Of a stretch of DNA of 64,000 nucleotides, positions 12,601-25,300 are shown piece by piece. The first letter of the stretch is position 1; each line of letters begins with the position of its first letter. The position numbers were made by a program, and so were the translations under genes. Source of the DNA: Amphiura filiformis. Taxonomy: Eukaryota; Echinodermata; Ophiuroidea; Amphilepidida; Amphiuridae. The notes under the pieces were generated by a model, which made no database searches, was not told the origin of the DNA, and worked only from the letters and a program-made list of their open reading frames with translations. Location of the stretch: positions 74,588,713 to 74,652,712 of the forward strand of contig NC_092628.1 of the NCBI RefSeq assembly GCF_039555335.1, written 5' to 3'.

Positions 12601-15600
12601 GCTGTTGGGCAATGTTACATTAAGGTTACTGTTGGTCAATGTTACATTAAGGTTAGGGTTAGGGTTAGTGGGTTAGGGTTAGGGGTAGGGTTAGTGGGTT
12701 AGGGTTAGTGGGTTAGGATTAGGGTTAAGGTTAGTGGGTTAGGGTTAGAGTTAGTGTGTTAGGGTTCTAATGGGTTAGGGTTAGTCTGTTAGGGTTAGTG
12801 AATTAGGGTTAGGGTTATTGGGTTAGGGTTATTGGGTTAGGTTTAGGGATAGTGGGTTAGGGTTAGGATCCCAGTATCACCAAAAACTACTTACTTTTTA
12901 CCCCACAATTTCCCTCATTCTTCAGACCCTGCCCCCTATCGGTGGCTAATTTATAGTTTAAGCTTGTTTGCTATTGTTTTGGGAGCAACATTGTTTCTTT
13001 GTAAGCGTGCGGCGCAACCTTGAACAATATTGTCCTTGAACAATATTGTCTATGAGCTAACGGGTGATTGTTACTTTTGGGGCATCATGTACTGTACAAT
13101 TTAGTATAATGTTGTTTTCTTTGGAATTATAATATAATAACTCTGTTGTAAATCCTTTTTTCAGGCTAAAAAGTCGCCATTGACAAAGCTTGTAAGTGAC
13201 TTTTTAAACATTTCTGGTATACTAAAATAGCAAACGGTTTACATGGCTTACATCAATAACTCGTAGTATAGAGACAGTTAAATTAATTATGAGTAGTAAA
13301 CAGTGGCGTAGCTAGGGGTTGTGGCGCCCGGGGCCAAGGATACAAAATGGCGCCCTAAACCTGTGAATGTACCGAATGCACTGAAGGACATTCCCCGTAT
13401 TCGGAATGTAACTTGGTGTGTCTGATGTGTTCACAGGTCCCACAAAAATGTGCAAACGTCTCTATCCGAGCCCTTAACCATGTGACCACGGATTTCCATT
13501 ATACCGTCATTGTGGAAACGCGCATGATGTCACCATATTTGGTATCCTCTATTCAATTGATAAGCCTGGCCAAACACGGCCAAGCTTCGTCAGGGATGGT
13601 GACCTCAATCCCCGGTACCTACGCCAGTATGTAATTATGAATAAGTACTAAACATGTTAAACTTCTTTCTTCAATCTCTTTAACCAAACCTAGCAATACA
13701 TTTTGTAGTATTCTCTTGTATTCAGGAAAAGGAAAACCTGGATGCCATAGGTCGCCTCATACATAAACTGACAGGAAACGTCAACCCATATGATAGCAGC
13801 AACACGACTGAAACAGGTCAGCTATAGTATGTTCACTATCACCTCTCCTATACACATAGACTAACTGCTCAATTTTTATACACCCATACGTCGATCAATA
13901 AAACAATAACCCGAAAGAGAATTTCTTTAATTTGACATCTCATTATTTGTGAAAATTGAGCAAGAAACGACGGAGCTATCGGGCCAGGAAGGCTGTTATT
14001 GTCCATACACCCTGCATGCATGAGCGCACAGTTTTTGTTGTAACAGAGAAGATGAGAATGTACATACGACATTGTCCATCATTGATCATCTGGCGATTGA
14101 CAATACGGTGCGCCGCCAGCGGTTGTTCTTGCTAGTCCAATTTTTTACCTTCAGGGTCGACATCGCCGTTCTAGCCACCATTAGATTTTCACGCGAGTGT
14201 GATGCACGGAGGATTCCGTGTGATCAATAGACGAAAATGGATCTACTATTATTGTAAATTACACTTTTACTGCGCATTCGCGTGTAATATCATTATATTG
14301 ACATTTCAGTTAGTCTCGGTCCCAGCCGATTTGTGCTCCTTCGTCACTAAACAAACCGTCTGGCGACAATTTCATAATACGTCTTTTCTGATTGGCCAAT
14401 CATCATCATCATAAAATGTTAAGACTGAGAATTGGCTGTCAATTAGCGCTGGGCTTCAGCGCATGCAGCGGTTGATGGACAGCTATGCGGTAACATAAAT
14501 CCACACAACGTACGTGAGTACGCGCTGCGAGTCCCCGGGTGCGAGTCTCTGACATGAAAGGCGATATCAGACGATTGGTGCCTCAGTGGCTGCTAAGCTA
14601 GCGTATATTTTGCGTTTGCGGTATCTACAAATAATGAGGGCCTATGATTCAGTTAGAGAATAAACGATAGAATTTTATTTTGCCTATCCTCTACCGTGTG
14701 ATAGACGACAGGCAGGTCCAATATTTTGAGTAGTGGATGCCGGCGCAGCCGGTATCCACTACGATAAAAATATGGGACCTGCCTGTCGTCTATCATAGGT
14801 AGAGGATAGGCAAAATAAAAATTCCTATCGTTTATTCTCATTCTTAGTCAGTTAAATATTATTTTAATAACTGTAAAAAAATTTTTTAAGCAAAAACTAA
14901 GTTACCGTCATAAAAACTCCCCTCATTATAAAATGAACGAAACTTGTTTACAACTTCACGCATTCTGTTGCGCGTACTGCTAGCGCGTTCGCATATTCCG
15001 CACTAGTCTACGCATCCAGCGCGATACACACGCGCACCTCTACACGCGTGTTACGCATTATCAAGACGCATGATGACGTGGGGTCGTCTACGGCCTGATA
15101 GACGGCACCCGAAATCATGCGATTGTCCAATCAGAAATGTGTCTACGAACTAGACCACTCCCACTGACTAAGAATAACCAATCAGCGATTGTCATTTCAC
15201 GGTTTGTCGCCACACGGTTTGTTTTAGCATAGATGAACTCCTGGATGGGGCAGCTTTAATTAGCATGAGGCCGCATTGATATGTAAATAGCGTATTGTTA
15301 TTTAAATTTGCGCCCAGACGTATTGAGGGCGACAGTCATGTTATCCAGACGGAGAATGGCTGCATATGCCGGGCATGTCAATTTGCTGAGTGAAGGCTGA
15401 TAATCACCTTTCTGTATACGGTAATAAGCTAGTATATTTCGTGTACCAGTTGGTTATAACAAAAAATTAGTATCATATTAAATATATTAAATGTATAAAC
15501 TTTGAAATTTACATGAATTTGAAGAGCAGAGCTTCGAAATGTAGCTAAGTCAGGTGATGTGAAATTCTGCTGCGTGACCCCCTCTGCGTGGTAGAATTAT

Positions 15601-18600
15601 ATTCATAAAACATTGAATTTAACAGATATCATGGGTAGCCAACCACGATTTATCAGCATTTAAAATATATGTTAATTAACAAAGATAAATAATAAAGAGT
15701 ACAAATGGCAATTAACTAGTAAACAAGCCTGAAATCTTAAAATGTTGCCACGTGATTTCCCGAACACATGATATGTTAACATGTGACCACTATTCAGATT
15801 TACCGTAAATATTTGGAGTATCATGCACATCATGCACATACACTGTGCATTTCTTTACTTCCGTATAAAATCAATAATGCTGGGAGCCAAGTAGGCCTAA
15901 CATTGTCTGCTCAGAGCAGATTGGTATTTTATTTTACTTGAGAGCATAATAGAAATACATAAAGACGAATAAGGCGCCATGATGGAAGGTCAGGTCGGGT
16001 ATCAAAGGTTATTATAACTTAAATAGGCCTACTACTTGTATTTCCCACCTTGCCTCTGTCACATATTTCCTTCATATTATTGACAGCAAGTCCTAATTTT
16101 GACTTTGCTATTGCAAAATGTCATTTCATATCAAATTTAGTAGACTTTCTTTGAAAAAACATATCACTGGTGCCTGATGGGAATACCCGTCCGCCATTTC
16201 ATTAAACTGGATCGTTTTCGCCTGTTTTGTGCCCAGATGTATTGGGGGCGCGCTATACTCTCATTGAACAGGCAAAGTTCGCAAAACTAACAACGTTGTT
16301 ATTTGCCAAACTCAATTAACATGATCCAAGGGGTCGAACATGAATTATTCATAACGAGCTATAACGGATCGATAACTGGCCTCACTTTCTAGCTAGTAAA
16401 CCAGCTGAATTTTTCATAGATTTTGCGTTGCTAATAGAACAACCGTGAATTTAGTGTCACCCCCTTGGTTTTAGTGACGAAGGAACACAAACCGGCTGGG
16501 ACCGAGACAAATACACAGTGTGCGATGTACCTCTGTTGTATTTGTATTACGCGGGCTTTGGATGTCGACATTTACTACGTATTTAAGTTGACCTCTCCCT
16601 CAGCAAACGCTGGAAGCGCATCGTATTGTGAATCGACCGAATTGAATTTATGGTAACAAACATCTCCTGTTTCAACCGGCGATACATACAATCATCTTTT
16701 TCTGATTCACAAACTCGACATTAGATGAATTTTTGAAGTAAAAATAATTACGTTAACGTTTTGTTAGAATTCGGTTGAACTTGTTGCATAGTCAAATAAA
16801 AACCGATTCACGGGAATGGCATATTTGGGTTTTGTTGTCAACACGTCAGATGAATTGAGCATGCGACGTAATTTACTACCCAGATACGGAAACATTTATA
16901 TTATAATTGAATAGTCACGTGATATTATGTTCCCCTTAGAACATATGTAGGGAATTCCTTTTGAATACCTTTTTAAAGAACGGTGCATATTTTCTTGCGT
17001 CTGGTAAAGGTTGTGACATTTGGCTGGTAACGCGACGTTTTCACGCAAGTATATTGTATCAAACAAACTAATATATAATTCACAACAAGTGAATTGTTAA
17101 TTACAAGTTCGTGACAATAAGTGATACTCAACCAAACGCTTTATTCTCGTTGCTGACTAAAGTATTATCCAAACGGATGGCCCATGAAATCCACCGTATA
17201 CTTGGGGACAAATAGCATAATCCTCTGCATCCTTGCACAGATGACATGACAAAACGGTGTTGCTTTCACCATTCATTCTATTGAACAGTATTCCTAGTGC
17301 TGTTCAACTTACATTGACAGACGTGTGTTGTTTCCAAAATCAGCCTTCATGGTCTTCAGCATGTCGACAGAAGAATTATCTCCTTTTTGGAGAAGATCAC
17401 ATTTTTGCCGTACTCCAAATCTCCTTCGTTCTAGCTGGATTGGTAGTATATTGGCTACGTAAAACAAATGGCTGGATTGGAAGTACCCTTCTTTGAAGGC
17501 ACGGCTACAATCACATTGAATAGCCCAACAGACCACTTCATAGATATGCTACGAAATTCTATTGCTTCTATCCTCAAACCCCAAATCTGGGAATTCCCTG
17601 CATCTGATTAAATAGATATCATTTTACATCATGTACATTGCAACACATTCTGATATCTGTACATTTTCCCCAATACACAAATAGATCTGACTGATCATGT
17701 TATTGTGCACAATATAGGGGTTTTTTACTCTATTTTCTAATTATGCGGTCGCACACCACAAAATCGTATGCTAATTTACACTTGAAAAGATCTTCTTGAA
17801 AATTATGTATGTGAATGTGAAACCATTCCCGTGATGCTAATAATAATAAACACTTTAAACCTATTTCAGAGTTGTTGAAAGATCCATTTCGACACCTTTT
17901 CTTATTTGCCATTTTGAATAACTACCATGAAATGGCGGAATATTTCTGGGATGAGGGCAACGAACATATGGCTTCAGCATTGACTGCTTGTAAGATGTAC
18001 AAAACGATGGCAATGAAGATCAAGAGAAACGAAAAGGAGTTAGAAGAGCAAGCAAAGTAGGTTTTGTTATACAAGTTACCGTCTATTTTTACGGGCCCTT
18101 TTTCATTTCATTTCGGATCCCCTATACAAATCGGCCGAGTGTTTATGCAACCATAATGGGCCGAACTACGCTAGCGCTAACCCTAACCCTGACACTAATA
18201 TAACACTAACCCTAAAGGTTGGTGGTATTGCCCAGGCCATTATGATTACAGCGGCCAATTATGGTTGCAGGAAGAAATTAAACGCCCCGCCCTGCTATCA
18301 ACTAAAGATGCAGACTATCAAAACAAGTGTAGGCCTATACATGTTTTTAAATTACTGGCGTTATTTCTTTCGGTTTGAAGATCAGACTGATCATAGACCT
18401 CAGGTCAATTTACCAGGGGGTGGCAAGAGGCTAGGCTAAAAGTGGCTGATTTTACATGATCGATTGTACAGATAGTTACATCGCCTCTTTGTATCCGGGC
18501 CTTCTGGATCCTACCAGCCAATGTTATCAAGTATTTACTTTTTTGGCAGGAGGTACGAAGGTCTCGCATGTGAAATTCTTGGAGAGTGCACTAAGTATCG

Positions 18601-19251
18601 TGATGGGATGGTCATGGAACGAATCCAGGAATTTCTTTTGCAACCCCTTGGAAACTGGGGAGGTGTAACGTGTCTGAGACTTGCAGAAGTATCATCAAGC
18701 CAAATGTTTCTTTCCCACGACAATGTACAAAGTTTGGTGCTGAACGTATGGAAAAGAGGATTGGAAACCGTAAGATAAAAATAACAAAATCTTTCACTTG
18801 TTCATACAAAATAATATTTTTCTTTCGAACTCACCAAGAAAGTTTTCAACTGTCGTTAAACTTATATCAGGGGAATTTTCCAATCGTCCCGCCGACCGGT
18901 TTACTAAAATTACTTCCGGGACAATTTGCAATTTTGATGTTAAAATGGGCCATGATGAGGACAAATGAGGCCTAACACCTGAGCAAAAGGAAGGTGCACT
19001 TCACAACTTCAGGTCAATATTGTTCCGGTATTTTAAGCCGGGGTATCCCCCTCCCACCCCTGCACCTTGGTCGGTATGTTTCTGTCTGACTTTTAATACT
19101 TCACGATGTATATTTCCATTTTCATGATATGCACGGTTTTTTCTTTCCATTCAACAAGGATGCCAGCCCGTGGTTCCTCAGACTCTATGCACCAAGGCAC
19201 AAGTTCTTCTACAATATGGTAAATAGCTTGAATTCCAAATCACAATTATTG

Positions 19252-19308
<57 letters not shown>

Positions 19309-22300
19309 CCTTTTTCTTCTTCCTCCTCCTCCTTCTTTTCCTCTTCATTTTCTCGTCTGCTCTCGTGGTTGCTACTATAATAAACCGGACCTTCGTCTAA
19401 TCAATTGCTTGTAACTTAACTTCTTGAGGTCACATAGGATTCAATATGGGGTGTCTTAATGTACAAGAAAAAAATTTATTTACCCAAATATGGTTCAGTT
19501 TTAAACTGAAGATTTTTTTCCAAGTGTAAGGATACTTTTATACTTTACTTGCATTCAATACATATTTACGGTAATCGTAAACAGAAATAAAACCAAAACC
19601 AATTCAACTGAGTTCGAATTTATTCGAAGCACCTGCTTTTAAACAAAACAAACGCAAAGTAAATCTAGCAAAGCCGCAATTTGCAATTCCAAGATAAGGG
19701 CGCACCAAAAAGGGGAACAATGGCGATCAAGGATAAACTATAGTTTTGAATTGGCTGTGTTGTGTGCATATCTATTGCACACGTCTTGTAAGGCCGAGTA
19801 AATGTTTCTCATCCCCTCCCGTTTCCTTTTTGTAGGCCGCTTCAATTATCAATAACTTTTGAAAAAAGAAGGAAATTGAGATGCTTTCTATTATAGCCTT
19901 GCTTATAATACAAAATACACCTCTGGAAAGTTCTGTGATCATAAGAGAGGCCTACCTATCAAAACAAGGAAATAAAATAGGCCTCCTCATTTTTTCAGGT
20001 ATTATTGTATACGATAAATATAGCGCAAGATATTGGTATTTACACCTATTTTTCGAAAAAAAATAAAAAGCCTCTCCTCCTCAAACCCCTCCTCCTTTTG
20101 TATTATTTTTTTTAAATTTCTACTCTGCCTAATGCACAATAAATGCATTTTTATTGATTGTGATGATAATGCAAAATAAACGGTATGCATTTTAATGAGA
20201 GCATGAAGTGATCATCTAAAACACCGGTGTAGTGTAGGCTGCTACTTCTCACTACTGATATCAGTACGTAAAGAGGACTTGGAAGGAAGCTGAAGGAGGA
20301 CTATGATTTTCTTTATAATACGATTAATGCGTATAATAGTATGTTTAATGTTCTATTTACAGATCTGCTACGTGCTGTTCCTGACGTTGTTCTCGTATGA
20401 GCTATTATCGAAACCATCCCTTATGTCTCCGCCATCAGGTTTGGCAATACTTTTAATAGTATGGGGCACAACAATGATATGGGAGGAAATTGCACAGGTA
20501 ATACTTTCGATAATCTACCCCTTTTGACTGTCAAGTTCATACTCGGTCATACGAGGGTCATTCCAAAAGTTCTACCTCCGCTCTGAAATCTTTGGTTATG
20601 TAAATGGTAATTTCTTCAAACTCAGCATGATTATACATTGAAATGCCACCTACCAATGAGGGCAAATGTATATTGACAGATTTATCAGATGTTTGTTCGT
20701 GACCTCAGAACCAATAAGATTCGATACATCGGAAACGGTAAAAAATCGTAAAACTATATATTACATGGAAATATGTGTAAGCCTCCTATAAATGAGTTAA
20801 GCTCGATATGCAAGTGTTATGATCAGATTGTTACAAGATGACCAGTAATAAAAATGCAATTTAACTTTAAAAAATCATACAGCATCCAATTTTTACTGTT
20901 ATGTCTGGTGGTCTCTCAGAGCATGAGAATCTGCATCATTATGCAGTTACTGTCCGTTTTCCCTATCCAGTGCAAACACATCGCTCCAATTGATGATTGA
21001 CCTCTAGCTCACTCACTGTACTGTAGGTACAGGCAATGGACTAGTTAGTGGGCTGGTGGGAAAACCCTTCACCCAATAATAGCCATAGAAGCTCACATGT
21101 GAATTATAATGTTCATCCTTAACATACTACAATTTGAAGTAAACAATGTCACGGGAAAGCTGTTGTCGAGCTGTTTTCCCGAAGAGAGTCTTCCAAAATT
21201 TCATAACAGTCGGACGTGTAATTTCAATGGCAATTGTGCTCAACAGCTGACTCGCGATAGCTCCAACTGTTAATGTCTTTTGAGCATTTTTAAGAAAAAC
21301 ATTTGCTTACAATCTGCTGTTGTCTTTTCTTTGCTATAAAGTAATGGTTTTTGTTGGAGTGAACCAGCTTTTTTCTCATTTATATAATGCTTAATATTTG
21401 TCTTTATGTTAGCAAGATATCTGTGTATAATTTGGAGGCATAATTCTGATAGGTATAATAATATTAATATCCCCCTCCCCAAATAATCGAGCTTGAAACG
21501 CGGTATTTTTAAATACCGTACATTTGTACTACATGTAATTGCGTAAGCTAAGCGCCGTTGTTATTGATGTTCTTCCCAGGTTTGTGTTGCTTATTCAATG
21601 AAGAGGCTTTTGGAGTACATATGTGATTACTGGAACATAATTGACATACTCATACTATCCATCTTCGCTGTGGGAGTAATACTTCAATTCCCTGATAGAA
21701 CTCAGGAAATTGGCAGGATTTTTCTTGCCTTCGACTTGTCCTTTTGCTACTTCAGATTTCTTCATACCTTTATGATTTCTAGAAGACTTGGACCAAAAAT
21801 CATAATGGTCTTCAAAATGGTAAGCTGTACATGACCCATCACACAGTTTCTCAAAATTATCAGCACCGGTATAATGCTACACCCTCTAAAAAGACATTGC
21901 AGTATAATATATATATAACATCGAGAAATTTCGAAATTAGAAACGTAGACATTTTGCAAGCTTTGTCATTTAGCACAAAGGCCCTGTGGATTGCAAGATG
22001 GAAATATACTGCATTCTTCATTAGCTTGATATTCGATTAAAATATTTGAATAATTAGTCTAGTAAAATATTATGGAAGGATACAAATCAAATTTGGGCTA
22101 TTATGTAAACATTACAAATATGCCAAAAATCATGTTTGAAACAAATTAACTAAATTCATTGAAAGATTATAGAATATGGCTTCAGCCACAAAAGCTACAG
22201 CAACAATCCTCTGCGATCGCAAGTATTTCACGTGATGCGATTGAGTCATCATGCGCCTGGGCTTGGAAGACTTGGTCGGCGAAGGTAATCCCCGTGGGAA

Positions 22301-25300
22301 GGTATGACCGTCCGTGTTTCTAGCACTCGAGGGGTCGATGGTTCAAAACCGCATCCGAGAAAATGAACATATTCTTCATCTTCTTCTTTCCTTCAAAAAG
22401 CCTCCGCGAAGTTAGGTTTAATGAGTTTCTCCCACACGATCTGAATTATCCACCGTGATGGGGGAAATTAACCCTAACACCCAACCCTGCTTTTAGCTAT
22501 CGAAGTTACAGAAGAAACGAAAAAGGAGAGAAGATGAACAAAGAAGTCGCTTGGCACCCCCGGAATTCGAACCTGCGACCCCCGCATGCCAAGCACACGA
22601 TCACCGACCGGTAGCCACACGGGTAACGCTGCCCGGGCAGCGATTCCGTGAGCAATAGCATGATTGCGTCATCGCAGACCCTGCGATTCACGCATGCGCA
22701 GTGGTTTTCATCGTGGTATTTTGTGGTATTTATAGGCATTTGGGTTAATACATCACTTTGGAGAAATCAATGATCGTGATGGAGAAATTAGTGCATCGTG
22801 TTGGAGAATTCATTTCGCATTGGATTGGATAAGTCATTTCACATTGGATAAAATTTTATTTCTTTGCGTGCCAAATATATTTACCTATAAATTGGCGGTC
22901 AAATAAACCAAGAAGAGAAGAATATGGCAGCCGTGTACGATTATTGGAATTGTTATCATTTATTTCTATCTCTCTTATATTTTTTCAGTTTGCAGACTTA
23001 GGACTCTTCATAGTTATCATGTTGTTTGTTCTACTTGGTTATGGAATCGCTGTTCAAGTTGTCCAGTACCCTCGAGCAAATACTGACTTCATGTCAACCA
23101 TGACATCAATATTTTACCGACCATATTTTCAGATATACGGGGAACTTTTTCTCGAGGATATTGTAGGTGAGAAAGCTATTCAATTTACGCCGAGGTGTTA
23201 CTCTAAAAAGCCTAAGTCAGCTACTTTTAAACAAATCTAGAAAATTTAACGTGTTGAATATCCAGGAGAAGACAGTTACATGAAAACTGTATGATTGAAT
23301 TAAATGATTCTAGTCGTCTGTGGATGTTTTTCTTGTTAGCGATAAAAAAAGAAGCGAAAGTATACTATAACTTGTTTTTAATTTGTGTTCAATAATAGCG
23401 AGCCCATCTGATGGAACATGCACCAACAACCACACCGATGTAGAACTTGGAATGCCAATGTGTCCAGAAAACACAATTATCGGCGTTCTCCTTCTGGGCC
23501 TGTACATGGTTATCAGCAATGTGTTACTTCTCAACCTCCTGATTGCTATGTTTGGGTAAGGGTATCTGAAATTATAAATTAGTATAGCAAGGTATTTCAA
23601 CTTTTATTTGCACTTTTCCCAGATAATTTCCTTCCTCAGTCATGTTTTGAGACGCTGATATCGGTAATTCTGTGAGTTCTAGAGTTGCCTGCAAACAGTT
23701 GAGACAGTTTGTAGAATTTAGCATGTTTAGTACCGTACCATCACAGAACTACAATAATTTATTGGAAGGGAAACTCATTACGTAGAATGTGCCTTGAAAT
23801 TCGAAGTAAAAAACATGTGAAAAAACCAAAATAACAGGTCATATATATATATTCGTCGTCCTAAATCTTTACCTGTTTTAACCAGTCAATTGCACAATAG
23901 CACCAAATCTTATTGTGCTATTGATTATTTAAACAGGTGAAATATTAGGATGGTGAATATACATGACCCGTAATTTTCGTTTTTCACGGGTCTTTCTACT
24001 TCGATTTTGAAGGCACTATGATCACGTAACATGCGCATATTTTGAGGGGAGCTTTGGGGGCGCGAGCCCCCCCCCCCCCTTCCCCGGGTGAAAGCAAGGG
24101 GCGGCTGAAGATGAAGGGGCGGCAAGAAGAATTATTACCAATCACTAATTCCGGCCTGAATGGAGTTAGCCCATAGACATACTTGTTTGTCTCGGCCTGT
24201 CTGGGAGTTAGTTGAGCCAATGCGCCATCAACGCAATTATAAGAAAACTCTATAAGAGTCTTGGGTCCGTATGCACAAAAGGGTTAGACCGTGTCTAAAG
24301 TTAGACCAGGTTTAAGTGGAATTTAGTTCCATCAGGCATGGTCCTTTACTCTTCCTAGAGTAGCAAGTAAATTCTAAAGATTTAAATGCAAAGTTCAAAA
24401 ATAATACAAAATAACTTATGCAAATGTAAAGGAAAATGTCCTTTCTCCTGGGACTAAATTCCACTTAGACCAGGTCTAACTTTAGACCCGGTCTAAGTCT
24501 TTTGTGCATACGGACCTTGAAGACTACCGAAGGTGGGTTTTCACTGAAGACCAATACGCCCAATTAGATGTATTTGTGCAAAAGTGCCCTTAAAAGCATC
24601 CAATGTGGCAAAGTTGGGTGCTTTTCGCGATGGGTTGCAAACACAGCAAAAAATAGGTGTAGAAAAGTCAGCATCCGAAAGTCTGCTGCTACATCCACGT
24701 ACATTTTGTTCGAAGACCTCCCGGGCTTTTACTCTCCTGCTACAATCACTAATCATTTACCTTTTTGTGTTATTACAAATATTAGTTATTCCTGTTTCTT
24801 GTTCCTCCAGGAATACGTTTCAAAATGTTGAAGAGGAGACCGACGTTATTTGGAAAAACCAATTTTATTTCATCACGATGGAATATTTTACAGGACCAAT
24901 ATTGACACTGCATTTCTTACTGCCGTGGATTATTATCGATGGCTTATCATGTTTGATGCATTTTAAAAAGAAGTCAGGTTTGACGTTCTTACGTAAATTG
25001 CGTGAGTGTTCAAAAAACTTACATGACGTAGTTTAATGAATGTCTTTCTAATTAAATATTTAAATCCATAACATCTACTCACAGTGATTTTGACGACTAG
25101 GACTACAAATGTCAGCCTCGTCGCCTTGATTTTACTAATCGGCAAAACTTGATAAAGTTCTATCATAAATTCTTTAGTGTTGGGGTGAACTCTTTCGCGT
25201 TCAATGACTGATTTTATCATTTATCTCAGAACGGGAGGTGAAGCCAAGGGAGGCGGTACAATTGAACAAATTAGAAGAGGCAGTGGCTTACAATTACGTC

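Noticed and set aside
12590-12870. Chromosome end
   Set aside because: Degenerate TTAGGG repeats lie between two TRPM exons, so they are interstitial.
18839-18975. Possible extra TRPM exon after exon 8
   Set aside because: An acceptor-like AG exists, but the translation does not match TRPM and exon 8 already joins exon 9 in phase.
19129-19380. Serine-rich protein
   Set aside because: The Ser run is a (TCA)n microsatellite behind the donor of TRPM exon 9.
20555-20580. Mariner-type end ACGAGGGTCATTCCAAAAGT
   Set aside because: Looks like one mariner terminus, but no matching right end or transposase was found.
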